The notes: a model not told the origin generated them from the sequence alone. DNA of 64,000 bases from Phallusia mammillata (GCA_003260075.1 QLIY01000047.1:65320-129319), one strand, 5' to 3'; shown: positions 12,801 through 24,564, counted from the stretch's first letter. Numbers and translations: made by a program.

Positions 12801-13137
12801 AAAATCGAATTTGTTGGTGTGTTGCAAATCATCACTATATCACAGTTCTTTCTTGACCGTGCACGAACCCATCAATTTTTTTAAAAACAATTGCAGAAAT
12901 GTGCTGATTGACGTTTTTGTTCAGAATAATGTTGTATTTAAACTGTTATTTTGTGTGTTGAAGGGTTCAAAGTTTGTGGAGCATTCGTCAGCAGAGAACG
13001 TAAAGAGGACTTGGGTAAATTACGGCATTCAGCGTGACTGGAGCGATCCTGGTCAGGGTCAAGGTGAGGAATTTCTCTACCATGCCACGCAATGCAAGAA
13101 TATTTGGATGCCAATGGGAGTGACGTATGCCAATTAA
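3880..13137 (+). CDS. ALDH16A1: ALDH16A1-type aldehyde dehydrogenase, two ALDH domains, 831 aa
   Basis: Nineteen exons join in phase: 3880-3981, 4125-4253, 4323-4411, 6165-6355, 6456-6511, 6763-6874, 7044-7138, 7220-7372, 7489-7599, 7936-8121, 8923-9040, 9492-9676, 10383-10492, 10710-10904, 11268-11347, 11530-11627, 12259-12444, 12565-12690, 12964-13137 (TAA). The length of 831 residues is close to the roughly 800 of vertebrate ALDH16A1. The family marker HHAGWAQL lies in exon 4. The first domain (about 1-510) keeps the catalytic set: PWNF with Asn180, LELGGKSP with Glu277 and GQVCSAG with Cys311. The second domain (about 540-831) is ALDH-like in its cofactor-binding half but shows no GQxC motif, as expected for a degenerate repeat. 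Mammalian ALDH16A1 is reported to lack the catalytic Cys, so this copy may be an active NAD(P)-dependent enzyme (inference). Introns 3, 9, 12 and 16 carry transposons. The gene is convergent with phenylalanine hydroxylase. Confidence 0.92.
4610..5200 (-). repeat. Degenerate satellite-like repeat block in ALDH16A1 intron 3
   Basis: This AT-rich block matches, in reverse complement, the repeat units at 61817-62640. Shared pieces include the GTCCAAATTTCATCCAATTCGG-type core (here as GAATTGGCTAAAATTTGG), the CTATAAATGGC/GCCATTTATAG piece and the GGCCACTAGAGG/CACATCTAGTGG piece. It is therefore a dispersed repeat family rather than a gene, and open frames crossing it are not supported as coding. 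Confidence 0.7.
5265..5567. mobile_element. Non-autonomous hAT element A (303 bp) in ALDH16A1 intron 3
   Basis: The inverted ends are CAGGGGTGGGCAACCT on the left and CATAGGTGGGCAACCT (reverse complement of the right end). They are flanked by an exact 8-base target duplication CTCTATAG at 5257-5264 and 5568-5575. The interior has the GCGGCCCGC/GGCCCGCGC composition typical of hAT MITEs and no transposase frame. TA sits in the middle of the duplication, as in Buster-type hATs. Confidence 0.9.
7697..7849. mobile_element. Non-autonomous hAT element B (153 bp) in ALDH16A1 intron 9
   Basis: Left end CAGTGGTAAACCAG; reverse complement of the right end is CTGGGGTTCTTAAC. An exact 8-base duplication CTCTAGAA occurs at 7689-7696 and 7850-7857. 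The interior has GCACCCCGTGGGGGTGC, a short palindrome, and no coding potential. Confidence 0.85.
8330..8400. repeat. Retroelement-tail-like motif in ALDH16A1 intron 10
   Basis: The string TAACGTTTTTCCCACTAGC followed by GGGCATCATCAGAG resembles the AACGTTTYGGC...GCATCATCAG boxes often found at ends of Penelope-like and other retroelements. A second example lies at 56918-56965. Only this short motif is recognised, so the assignment is tentative. Confidence 0.35.
9988..10244. mobile_element. MITE M with CAGTGGCGTAT ends, in ALDH16A1 intron 12
   Basis: Left end CAGTGGCGTATCTAGGATCG; right end reads CACTAGCGTATTTAGG in reverse complement. The flanking 8 bases are TTTGCAAA (9980-9987) and TTTACAAA (10245-10252). 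A related copy lies at 50178-50474. The interior contains G and C runs, an N at 10053 and a 22-base stretch (10031-10052) identical to ALDH16A1 exon 9, which is probably an assembly error. Confidence 0.75.
10942..11168. repeat. Direct repeat joined by poly-G inside ALDH16A1 intron 14
   Basis: The copies at 10942-11040 and 11053-11168 are nearly identical and are separated by a run of 11 G (11041-11051). The second copy has a small internal duplication near 11119. The block lies wholly in the intron, so the coding model is unaffected. It is probably a false haplotype duplication. Confidence 0.8.
11686..11901. mobile_element. Non-autonomous hAT element C (216 bp) in ALDH16A1 intron 16
   Basis: The ends are perfect inverted repeats, CAGTGGTTCTCAAACT and AGTTTGAGAACCACTG in complementary orientation. 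The flanking 8 bases are GTGTAAAG (11678-11685) and GTGTATAG (11902-11909), seven of eight identical. The interior repeats GCGGCTC motifs and has no reading frame of note. Confidence 0.88.
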
Positions 13138-14587
13138 ACATCGTGAAGAAAACAAATGTACACAAAGTTGACCAAGTTTTTCTTGGTTTGGTGCTCGGTT
13201 AATTTTTGTTCTAGTTTATGATTGTTTTTAAGAAATCACGGTGAGTTCCTTTTTAGTATCGGCGCCCCATCACTGCGTTTATCTTTTGTATGTTAAAAAA
13301 CTTTGAACACAAAATGCGTGCTGCAGTGCGAATTTGTAAGTCTAAAATAATTTTGCTGCCACCTGTAAAACTGTGTAATTTTCACATCATAGATAAGTTG
13401 ATCTAACTTTCCATATAGTATAACAATGTGTTAAGCTTGACATTTCATACATTTTTACTCCTGCTTTCATTAAATAGTTTCATTAACTTTAACGCCATCA
13501 GTTCCATGTTGTATTGTAAATCTTGTCGCTGTATCGTGTGTGTTTTAAGATGATTATTGGTGAGAAAAGTGACGAAAAGCCCATATGTCAAGTGTTTCGC
13601 CAGTGTTTCTTTTATGACACAAATACAAAATTTGGCACCTTTTGCTGAACGGGGGGGGGGGTAGTGTCATTAACTTTAACGCCATTAGTTCCATGTTGTA
13701 TTGTAAATCTTGTCGCTGTATCGTGTGTATTTTACGATGATTATTGGTGAGAAAAGTGACGAAAAGCCCATGTCAAGTGTTTCGCCACAGTGTGTTTCTT
13801 TTATGACACAAATACAAAATTTGGCACCTTTTGCTGAACGTACGTGACAGGTAAAAGTATGTGAGACAATTTTGTATCTGGTTGTGAACTCCTGTCCAAG
13901 TCGTTAGTTTAGATGGGAGGTGGATATTACCGGTTGAAATTTAATTGGATCGAAATAAACTGAACTCAATCTGGAATTTTTAGAAAAATATGTGGTTTGC
14001 TCGATTTTGATTGATATTTTGAATGTGTGTTAATTTTACTCGATCACTTCTTTTGATATGTTTTCAATCTTTAAAAACCAATCATTTATTCTTAGAAAAG
14101 GGGGGGGGGCGGAATTTTTATAAAAATATGTGGTTTGCTCGATTTTGATTAATATTTTGAATGTATGTTAATTTTACTCGATCACTTCCTTTGATATGTT
14201 TTCAATCTTTAAAAACCAATCATTTATTCTTAGAAAAGCAGCATCTTAAACACAGAACAATTCTTCAGCCAAAATATAGGCTACCAAATCCATGAGCGCA
14301 AACTACACCAGCGTTTGACATACAACAACAACAGTGCGCCTACTATTTACACATAACACATTGCATATTTACACCGTAGAGAACATTTCATGGGGGGGGG
14401 GAAGCATCTTAAACACACAACACTTCAGCAAAAATATAGGCTGCCAAATCCAAGAGCGCAAACTACACCAGCGTTTGACATACAGCAACAACAGTGCGCC
14501 TAATATTTACACATAACACATTGCATATTTACACCGTAGAGAACATTTCATCTTTAATATACAATGCAAAAAGTCATTGTTCGTCTT
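13138..14587. other. Convergent spacer between ALDH16A1 and PAH, with three poly-G-joined repeats
   Basis: This holds the 3' flanks of the two converging genes. Direct repeats lie at 13475-13650 and 13662-13839 (G run 13651-13661), at 13975-14099 and 14110-14237 (G run 14100-14109), and at 14239-14391 and 14402-14552 (G run 14392-14401). Copies differ by a few substitutions and indels per hundred bases. No gene is seen here. Confidence 0.75.
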
Positions 14588-17500
14588 TTAGTTGATTCGG
14601 CTAACCGCATCTCGCAACACATTGAACTCTCCTGCAGACGAACAATAATAGGAAATATTTATTAAGAAAATTGTAGTTTTATTAATCTTTATGCTTTTTG
14701 AACCATAAGCGAATATATTTTACAGTTATTTAAAGCACAAAAAAATAAATCACCAGATGCAAAGTAAATTAACTAAAGTCATTTTATCGTTGCCCAGTGT
14801 TTCTCAATTTAGGTATTTTAGATGAATGGAGCAAGAGGAAAAAATAAAAAGAATACAAAACCCAATAGGTTAAAATAGTGTTACCGCGCATTGAGTCCGC
14901 CAAGTGGGGGGGGGGATTTTGAAACATAAGCGAATATATTTTACAGTTATTTAAAGCACACAAAATAAATGACCAGATGAAAAGTAAATTAACTAAAGTC
15001 ATTTTATCGTTGCCCAGTGTTTCCCAATTTAGGTGTTTTAGATGAATGGAGCAAGAGGAAAAAATAAAAAGAATACAAACCCAATAGGTTAAAATAGTGT
15101 TACCGCGCATTGAGTCCGCCAAGTGAAGTAACTTCTCTTTAGAGTCGATAACTTCGACAGACTGTGTATAGGGGTTGTAACGAACAGCAAATGGTCGCGG
15201 GATCTTTTCGCAGAGAGCTTGCATTTTGTTTTTGGCAGATTCAAAGCAATCGGCCACGTAGTAGATGGGCTGATATTGTGTGATTGGGTAGGTCTGTAAC
15301 AACAATCAATATTCATCAAGGTGAGTAGGCCTAGCCTAACCGAAAAACAGAAATATTTGTTTATTATTGCTTGAAGTTTTTTGGGGCATTTTAAGTACAT
15401 TGTGTCAAATCGTTGGCATAAAGTCAATAAGAGATAGTTTTTCTAGGTGGATAAAATGAACTTATATCAGTCTTTGTGGTAGCACTTCTTCGAAAACATC
15501 TATTCTAAATTAATGACAACAAAAATGTGAAGTTTAGCATTACCACATTTTTACCTGCACCGCGGTCTTGATTGGATCAAAGTCGCGAAGTTCAGGTTTG
15601 TCAGACAAACAGTACTGAAGTTCGCCAAACGAGGAAAGCAGACCGGCGCCGTAAGCTTTTATTTCACCATTTTGCCGACACAAGCCAAATTCCACTGTAA
15701 ACCAGTAGCACTGCAAAAATAACAACATTTTTTTTTCAGAAATGCACCATTGTTTGGCGTTAGAAGATACACTTCAATTTCAACTTTTGGTAATTAGATC
15801 CCTACCGTAGCTAACTTTTGAATCCAATCGTCCGGGGCACCAAGGGATACCAAACCAATTTCTTGCGAGAACTGCGCGAACGACGGGTCGGCAAACAATG
15901 GCACGTGACCGATCAGTTCATGGCAAATGTCGCTGCAGCAGTAAAATAAACGAATTATGGGATCAACTACAGACGAGTGCTGTCTGTGTACACAACAGCT
16001 AGTCATGAAGCATCCAATGTGTACATAACGCAAACCGTTAGATAGTTCTCCAATAAGATTAACTCATGTTGTCCACACCCTCGAAATGCCAGCAGGTAGC
16101 CTACTAAGTGTACGTTTTCGCACATTCATTTGGAGAGGCTACAATGAGCAAGCGAGCTTGGCATTGCACTAATATTATGTTTTTTAATGTTGTGCGTCTT
16201 CACATAAAAACAGATTATGGTAATAAATCAAATCTCCAGGTTACTTGCTACAAATTCGACATTGGGGGGGGGGGATCCAATGCCAACAGGTACTAAGTGT
16301 ACGTTTTCGCACATTCATTTGGAGACGCTACAATGAGCAAGCGAGCTTGGCATTGCACTAATATTATGTTTTTTTAATGTTGTGCGTCTTCATATATATA
16401 AAAAAAACAGATAATGGTAATAAATCAAATCTCCAGGTTACTTGCTACAAATTCGACATTGCACGTTCAGGTCACCATCCCAAAGCAAGCGATTCCGCAG
16501 ATATAACGAACCTAATCTATACTTTGGAAAATAGAAAAAGAGAATTGAAAAACAAAATTACGGTTCTGGGGTGTAGAGTGGTTTTGAATGATGACGTATG
16601 TACTGAGTTGAATGAAAAACTCGAAACGCGAGACCCGCCAAAAAGTCACGTGACGACAAAAGTCCGGCGACTGGCCTCAACCGAAATCCGGTGGTTTCTG
16701 CAACAAAACACGTAAACAAAACGTTACAGTAAAATGAGGAATTACAGTAAAAACATGAAAAAAAACACGCACGTTCGTTTGTAAATAGTTACTACCGACG
16801 AGTCACCGAAGTTATTTCCTTTCTTACTTACTCTGCAGAAACTTTGAGATGTCTTCCAGCTGAGGAATATTGTCCACTTTGTAACCACAGTGTTCCTCCA
16901 ACAGGGGAAACACCCGGTTAAACTCGCGACAGGCGTGCGTTGGAAACAGATTCTTGAGATTGGTAAAAATCGTGTTCCTAAGTAATGATACACAAAAAGA
17001 GTTTAAACAGTTGGGTAACGGCAGTCCCGAATCCCCAAAAACCTAACAAGGCCTTGAATGTAACTTACTATATATCAACCAATTAAGCGGGCATGACTCT
17101 TCGCAACAAACCCAGGCGCATGAAGCGAATTAAAGCTCTAGTCTAGCGTCACTCACCAGGTTTTGACTTCTTCATCTGTGTATTTAACTCTTGGGATAGG
17201 TTGCCCACTAAAAACAAGAATATATTTTGTAATGCTATGGAGTATAGATAGACCTAACCAGAATTATATTTTTACAATGCCGACGAGCGATTTGGACATT
17301 GCATTAAATGGCACATATGACGCACATAAAAAATGGCACAATAATGCATATGGTATTGCGCTAATAAACGACATGCTTTCGTTTCTAACGTGTCTGTATG
17401 TAATATTTGACATTGCCTTTGAACAAAAACGGTAGAAGTGATGTGCCATGATCATAAAAACGACACCATAAAAAAGAGACAGAAAGAGAAATGTATAAGC

Positions 17501-20500
17501 AGCACATTGTTTGATCGATTAGATTTAGAATTAGACAGACGCTATAAGTGATTACCAAACTGTGCCATAAAAAAATCCGAATATAACAAAGTAATTCTAA
17601 ACCTCAAGGCACGTGAATGAAGTCGTGTGGTTTTAGATTATTTTGAGATAGTTTATCCGTGGTTACCAAACTTTTTTGGAGACGACCCAAATGCTTCTAA
17701 AATTTAATTTTATGGTTTCTCGTGGCCCATAGATAAGCATAATTGGTTGCATTTTTGTTTGCAAGACAGAAAAGCTTTTGTTGTTTTTGAAAATTACCAC
17801 TCCAGTTTGGAGATGTCTGGCTAAAAAAACGATTACCTTAAAAAAGGTTTTTTGACCAAACAGTATTTACCCTAAACTTTAAAGCGAATTCAAGGCTTTA
17901 TCGGCCAGAAAACAAAAATAGCAGTGACAAAAAACGTATGACATCACACTCAAATTCAACCGTTATCACGCAAAAAAAGCAAAAATGTTATGCAACAGTT
18001 TAAGGCCGGAAAATAAAAACGCTTCGAAACAAAGTTGAAAAGTAGATACCCTAAATTTGCTATAAGGCGATCCAGATCTAGGTCGCGACCCATAGTTTGG
18101 GAAACACCAGTCTACGCAAACAAGCACTATAGACACGATTTGGGTTTGCTTTAAACCAGTGGTTCCCAACCTTCCATGGACCGTGGCCCCTTAAAAGTGT
18201 CGTTGGGGGGGGGGCCAAACAAATTCAACCGTTATCACGCAAAAAAGGCAAAAAAAAATTTTGCAACAGTTTAAAGCCGGAAAATAAAAACGCTTCGAAA
18301 CAAAGTAGAAAAGTAGATACCCTAAATTGGCTTTAAGGCGATCCAACTCTAGATCGCGACCCATACTTTGGGAAACACCAGTCTACGCAAACAAGCACTT
18401 AGACACGTTTTGGGTTTGCTTTAAACGATACGCTGTGTGACGTGACTTACTGCTTATAATTAAAAGCGATGTCTGCAAATTCCTTTCTCCGTTTTCGGTA
18501 GACCGGATCAGTAAAACCCTGTTCAAAAGTATTTTGTATAAAACCACACCAATGTTTATTTTATTATTCATAAATGATCTTATAGTTTGATAAATTTATT
18601 TGTGTGTACGTTATGTACTAAGGGGGGGGGGTACTTACTGGGTGGTCTGAATCCAGCTCAGAGCCATAGGATAATATCTGGTTAGCAAAATGATCCAAAT
18701 CTTCGATTCTTCTGGGAAACCACGGTGCTGCAAAGTTACATTTTTTAACCATCAAGTAAAATCATTGCTTGCTGTAACGGAAGCCAAACTGATGAAAAAT
18801 TATGTGTAAGGTTTTGAACACAATAAAATTAAACATGCCACGTAGATTGATAAACGTGAACAGGCATTTAGAAATTGAACATGAGTGGATAGCATGAGCG
18901 AAAGCCAAGGCAAGGTGCAGCGTGGGGGTCTCAAACTTCTTTGGGCCCCACCAAAAAATCAAAGATAAGTCGAGGGCCGCACGTTAGGAACTTTTGTAAC
19001 AGTGATAACATGACAACAAAACTGTTTTATGATGATAGTTTAAATTGTGCATTCACGCCATTACCTATATTTAAATAAAATAATAAATGCATCATAGCAA
19101 AGTAAATGAAGCAGCAGTGCTAATAAACTACGTGTGAAAACAATGGCATACAATGACGTAACAATAATACAGGGGGGGGGGAGAAGCAGCAGTGCTAAAC
19201 TACGTGTGAAAACAATGGCATACAATGACGTAACAATAATACAAATGACGCAACAATCGCAATTGGTAATTTTTAATAGAATGGAGTATAGACCAGTGGT
19301 TATCAACCGGGGCCCTCGACCCATCCCCCCCTTGGGCACGAGCTGTATTCCGGGGAACAAGGGTGTAGCCTCACCAGAAACACCCACTGAAAAACAGTGA
19401 GTCATTCTCTTTTTTAATGGGCAGAATTGAGTATGTGCTGCAAACATCTTTATTCCCTAACACTCTTTATCACTGTTGTTTAGCGTACTCACGAGGTTCC
19501 CATTAATTTTTTTTGCAAGGGGGCCACAGATCTTACATTGTTATTTAAAGGGGGCCACGGGACCCAAAATATACTTTTAGGGGGCACGGTCCATGAAAGG
19601 TTGAGAACCACTGGAGTAGACTATTTCAATGATCCTTCAAAAAAAACAATATATTTGTAACTGGTACTAATAAGATGTCGCGTGTTTGAGACCCCTGCTG
19701 TAGCACATACCGGCAAATGATCTTGATGACGATCCATCAGAAAACAGAGCTGAACATAGGATACAAAGAATGGCAACAAAATAATTTTATGTCCACGCCA
19801 AATAATATGCAGTGTAGAAGTACTAGAGTAAATGCATTTCTTATGACCTTCTTATGACACCAATTAACACATTTTTGAGGGTCAACACTGATATCTGGGG
19901 GGGGGGGACCCCAACTAATATCATTCTTATGACACCAATTAACACATTTTTGAGGGTCAACACTGATATCTAAGGCACTTTCAAAACATCAATCTCGAAC
20001 TCAACTCAACAAAATGCGTTTAAAATGTGTTTATAATATCGTTGGGAGAGCAACGACAAATATGCTCAAGAAAAAAAGTTATTTTGGATCGAATACGACC
20101 GCTGCACAATAACCTGAAGAAAAAATATTTTCCAGAAAAGGTTGATATTCATTTAAAAAAATTGCCTACTTCCATCTTTGTTCTTTTTGTCTGAAGTAAG
20201 CAATAGAACCTCAGACTTTAAGTCGCTTTTTAGCTGGGCGATGACGTCATTCATTTGTCCATTTACATTTTGGCACGTCACCACAAACTCGTAGGAATCA
20301 GTTTTGCTTTGTGAAACTCGTGACTCGATGTAGTTTAAACTTACGCCATGTTTCTGTCAAAAAACGTTATAGTTCAAGTAATGAAAAGCTGACACTATAC
20401 TTACGCATGACATGACGTTTCATGCAGAACCAAAACATGCAATCCAAGTTGTGCAAGTAAAAGGTTAACAATAATAATTCTAAATCATCACCTTAAAAAT

Positions 20501-20696
20501 TTTGAGAGCCCCTGCTAAAGTACCCACGCCTTCTTTGACCGAAAACATCAATGATGATACTGGCTTATGTTGCACATCTTTAACATATGATGTCTGAAAT
20601 TGCATTATATTTGTAAATGCACACTTTACGACCTTCAAGGATGTTTTTCATAATTACCTGGTCAACAGATGCTGTTGATTCACTTCCACCGTCCAT
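14588..20696 (-). CDS. PAH: Phenylalanine 4-monooxygenase (phenylalanine hydroxylase), 456 aa
   Basis: It converts L-Phe to L-Tyr with tetrahydrobiopterin, O2 and non-haem iron in the cytosol. Thirteen coding exons in transcription order: 20658-20696, 20492-20593, 20170-20353, 19711-19749, 18639-18727, 18451-18518, 17157-17207, 16832-16977, 16562-16697, 15806-15932, 15555-15710, 15104-15293, 14588-14631. They sum to 457 codons in unbroken phase (human PAH has 452 residues). Exons 2-3 encode the ACT regulatory domain with the IESR motif. The catalytic core has [17 protein letters not shown], the iron-binding HELIGH (His289, His294) and Glu334 in [16 protein letters not shown] favours PAH over tryptophan or tyrosine hydroxylase. 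The last exon encodes a short helix ending SRIN, matching the tetramerisation tail. The start Met (MDGGSES) gives a normal-length N terminus. Several introns carry poly-G-joined repeats, and one (14696-15125) duplicates the 3' end of exon 15104-15293. Confidence 0.95.
14696..15125. repeat. Poly-G-joined direct repeat overlapping the 3' edge of PAH exon 12
   Basis: The copies at 14696-14905 and 14916-15125 are separated by ten G (14906-14915). Each ends in the TACCGCGCATTGAGTCCGCC stretch that contains the exon's splice donor. The left copy is therefore a decoy exon end. The functional exon is the right copy, because only it continues into full coding sequence. Confidence 0.8.
16081..16459. 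repeat. Poly-G-joined direct repeat in PAH intron 9
   Basis: The copies at about 16081-16263 and 16275-16459 share AAGTGTACGTTTTCGCACAT and CAAGCGAGCTTGGCATTGC and are separated by eleven G (16264-16274). They differ by small indels and substitutions. No exon is included. It is a likely haplotype join. Confidence 0.75.
17951..18425. repeat. Poly-G-joined direct repeat in PAH intron 7, one copy with a hAT end
   Basis: The copies at 17951-18156 and 18218-18425 are near-identical. The left copy continues at 18157 into a hAT-like end (CAGTGGTTCCCAACC...) and stops in a G run at 18205-18214. The right copy keeps the uninterrupted site CTTTAAAC followed directly by GATACG. A further lone G run at 18622-18631 abuts the splice donor of the exon starting at 18639. 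Confidence 0.8.
19108..19242. repeat. Poly-G-joined direct repeat in PAH intron 5
   Basis: The copies at 19108-19171 and 19182-19242 share GCAGCAGTGCTAA and AACAATGGCATACAATGACG and are joined by a run of about ten G. They are noncoding. Confidence 0.7.
19294..19613. mobile_element. Non-autonomous hAT element (320 bp) in PAH intron 4/5 region
   Basis: Left end CAGTGGTTATCAACC; reverse complement of the right end CAGTGGTTCTCAACC. The flanks are GTATAGAC on the left and GAGTAGAC on the right, an imperfect 8-base duplication. The right half (GGGGGCACGGTCCATGAAAGG) matches 44800-44892 and, inverted, 18157-18204, so at least three copies of this family lie in the window. Confidence 0.75.
19849..19971. 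repeat. Poly-G-joined direct repeat in PAH intron 3
   Basis: The copies at 19849-19896 and 19924-19971 share TTCTTATGACACCAATTAAC and GAGGGTCAACACTGATATCT, with a G run at 19897-19907. They are noncoding. Confidence 0.7.
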
Positions 20697-23600
20697 TACA
20701 ATATTTAAATTCGCGCACGTCAAAATAAACTAGATACCTACAAACACATCAACACAACATAATGCACTGACCCAGCATGTACTTTTACTTTTATTGTTAT
20801 GTTGACGAACATACTATTTCTGGCTGACTTTTCAGTATAACTGCTGTCTGCTGGTCCTATTATAGTTGCTTCGAATTATGATGCGGACATCCTCGCAAGA
20901 CAATCTGTTCTTGTTGTTACAACATTTGGTACACGAAAAACTGTCTAAACGCTATTTGAACAAATTGGTACACTTCAAACAGTCCAAGATAAACAAACTT
21001 AGAGGCGTGAAACAAGCATTATATGTTAACCAGACTGAACAAGCTCACTGTTTTGAAACAATGCATTGGGGGGGGGGGGGCAGTCCAAGATAAACAAACT
21101 TTGAGCCGTGAAACAAGCATTCTATGTTAACCAGACTGAACAAGCTCACTGTTTTGAAACAATGCATTGGTTATCATTTGCTCGCATCACGCGGTTATGA
21201 CGCATTGTTTTCGCAGGAAATGTGCGCACGTCGTTCCTTCACGCTCTGCCCAAAACAAATCTTTGGCATCCTGAATACCACATAATAATGTTCTACTATT
21301 TAACAAAAACAAACATTTAAAATTATTTTAAGAGAAAACTACGAGAAACACATACACGACGCAGCACATTATACTGTACATCGTTCATTATAATAGCTAC
21401 AATGATCTACAAACAACAAAAAAATCTTTTTTTAGCCTAGAGCCATTCGAATTACGACAAACAACAACACGCGCATAAATAAAACTAGTAGCGTACTGCA
21501 TACAGCATTTATAGTCATCACTTTCCTCTACCCGCCCTACACCAATTTCGTCAGAAGATGGCTGTGCGCTGATTGGTTCTCAAATGGGGGGGGGGGGGGT
21601 TACAGCATTTATAGTCATCATTTTCCTCTACCCGACCTACGCCAATTTCGTCAGAAGATGGCTGTGCGCTGATTGGTTCTCAAATGGGGGGGGGGGGGGT
21701 GCATCACGCGGTTATGACGCATTGTTTTTGCAGGAAATGTGCGCACGTCGTTCCTTCACGCTCTGCACATTATACTGTACATCGTTCATTATGATAGCTA
21801 CAATGATCTACAAACAACATAAAAATCTTTTTTTAGCCTAGAGCCATTCGAATTACGACAAACAACAAGGGGGGGGGGCGTGGCAGGGTGTTGAGCTATT
21901 AAGCACATTGTTCTGTACTGTTTCGGCGATGAGCTTGCCGCCGTCGGCTGGTTTATCTATGATTCTTTAATTAGGCTTGTTTTGTCAAACCCATCATGAA
22001 CGCTTGGCACACCAGATGTGACTTTTCACAAGCCTGCGGACGTATTCGAATCATTAACAACTTGGTTATAACGTTAGTAATTTGCGAACACAGTCTTCTA
22101 TATTTATCATTGGGAATTTTCTCTCACGTTAAAAATCGGTCTGTTAATCTATCATCTACTGTGAGATTTTCTGTAATTGTTTAACTTTACCACAACATTG
22201 TGTAATTCAGCAAGAGATGCAATTAAACTGATTTAGTTTGTTCAATTTAGCTGATACTTATCTGTTGAAAATAAATTTGTGGGGTAACCTTCTTTCAAAA
22301 GTTAAGGATTGGTTTATCGACAGTGTAACTTGCAAAGTCAGATTATTGGAAACGCCCAAAGTTACGCAAACAAGTTCTTCCGTTTAGCGCAATACCCAAT
22401 TTGAGTTTGGCGTCTGTTAATCTGCCAAGTGCAAACCAAAGTCAAACACAAGGACGTAGTGACGTGTTTGCAACATCCTATTTACACAGGCAAACGCTAA
22501 TGTCGACAGAAAGTGTTTTGCAATGTATGAATGTTCAGCAAATTGACCTGTTTTATCTTCATTTTACCACCAAATGTTGCACTTAAAATCATAGTTATTG
22601 TAACTTTACTGTCATGCCAATCAAATAACTAAATTTACACCAAATTGAGAGGCAAATTTGCACTTAAAATAATAGTTATTATAACTTTACTTTCATACCA
22701 ATAAAATATATAAAAATAATACCAGAGACATTCAGGGCCTATAGAGACTTTAGTCATGGAACTATTGACATCTTCCAGTTCCTAAAACCTACCTTTTGCA
22801 AAACGTATAAACTTGGATTTTTGCCACAAACTTCGAAATCAAGCTGGAGCTAATAACGAAACATTTGGACAACAGTTTGCTTGTGATTACCTTGATGCAT
22901 CACAACTATTGAAATCAGTAATGACTTATAATCGTTTGGGTTTACAAAACTGAAGCTGGCATTAAAGTAAAAATAACTGATTGTTCACAGCTAATTTGCT
23001 CAATGCTCCGCAGGTCAAACGAGTTTTTACACAAGGCCCCTCAAGTAATATTTCCGCCCATTGCATGATTAGGATACATTACAACGCTCCAGGGCCATGT
23101 GGTATCCTACTGCACTGAGATTTTACTTCTATCGGAATGAGAACAAGGCTGGTGTCGTATGAGTCGTGTTAAACCAGTCCGGGTAGACATGTTTGCTCCA
23201 CAAGAGTATTGTTCGTTTCTTAATGACAATTGGCCGTTTTTCTCAAAACGGAGACACGCCTTTCAAAACTATCACACAAATAAAAAAATAACTAGCACAC
23301 GCCGGTGATCTGGAACAGTCGCTATTATTAATAGACAAAAACTGCATCACGCTGAGCGCAAAAACACAAATAAACGTACACAAGAGTAATTCACAACAAT
23401 GAATAGGAAATGCAAATGGGGAATCTCTTTCGGGTACAAAAAAGCACACATCTGACAGACAGACAAACAAGGCGCTTGGAACGGGTGTTGACGGATCAGA
23501 GTGACGCAAACGCCACGTGATTTCAAGGGAACCAATGGAAGAGCGCGGGCGGTGACAAATAATGGGAACTCTTGCTCTAAGGATTGAACAAATACAATGG

Positions 23601-24564
23601 AAACACGATGGAACTGCTTGAAACGAAAACAAACTTTTCTTATCTTAACCCAAAAGCGGTCACGGGATGTGGCACATTTACATTGAACGAGAGAACTCGC
23701 CGCAAAAGGTCAGGGCGTTTGGGGAGAATTCCACAGCACCAATTAAAGCACACCTAATCTCAAAAACACGCGCCCCACCTCGAGGCAAATGGCGAAATAA
23801 AAACAACATACACGTGTTAGAAAATGCTTTCTGTACCTGAACGCCCCAATGGCAAGGCGAAAACGAACTGATTTGTTGCTGCAATAGTCACGTGACATGT
23901 CATGCGTAATTGCACAGAGTGTACAAGTAACCGCCAGAATACAACGAATGGAAAACGCAACACAATGTTGATTAACAGTTTAATCATGGTTCGATGTAGG
24001 ATAAGAAGATTGAATTGTTTTACATTAAAAAGGTGATCGGATAAAAATCAGAGAAATAATACCTTGAAAAGATTACGCTTGAACGAAAGCACCCTGATTT
24101 TACTTGAAAATATTCGATCTCTTTTAACACCGGTTATAAACAGAAGTTTGCACCTTATTAGGAACGATTTGTGTTAGTGTGAAAAACACGATAGTTAAAT
24201 GGTGATTTAGTGGCGACTGTGGCCTCAAACCGGTGTTGGTATAAGATCATTTGTGGCGCACGACAGGTGAATTCCAGTGTATGGCAATTTTGTATGGCGG
24301 TCTAGGTTGTAACGTTCCCAGTGGCGGTTCACAAAATGGCGAGAAAAAAGCAACGTACCATTCGCATACAAGGAAGACACGTTTCAAAACACTTTCTCAG
24401 GATAGAAAAAATTAACAAACTCCGATATTCCATTGACGTAATATAAACACAGGCTCTTGGATAACAAGCTCACAAAAATGGGGCGAGTACCAGAATAGAA
24501 AAAACGAATAAGACACCTTTGTACATTCAAGGGGAGTCAGGAGGAGGTATCAGCACGAGGTAGG
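20697..24564. other. Spacer between PAH (5' side) and the HIVEP-like gene (3' side)
   Basis: This contains the presumed PAH promoter and the HIVEP-like 3' UTR. Poly-G-joined repeats lie at 20980-21169 (G run 21068-21080) and at 21501-21684, the latter with G runs at 21586-21599 and 21686-21699. The block 21701-21867 repeats 21183-21459 with a gap and ends in another G run near 21869-21878. From 21900 to 24500 the sequence is single copy and AT-rich with no convincing frame or RNA gene. Confidence 0.6.

Noticed and set aside
14784..15305. 173-codon frame suggesting a long hydrophobic C-terminal tail on PAH
   Set aside because: It reads into the intron and a duplicated block. Splicing at 15104 to the exon 14588-14631 gives the normal PAH tail ending SRIN.
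11041..21880. G runs as G-quadruplex regulatory elements
   Set aside because: They are single uninterrupted runs that occur at repeat joins, so they are more likely artefacts.
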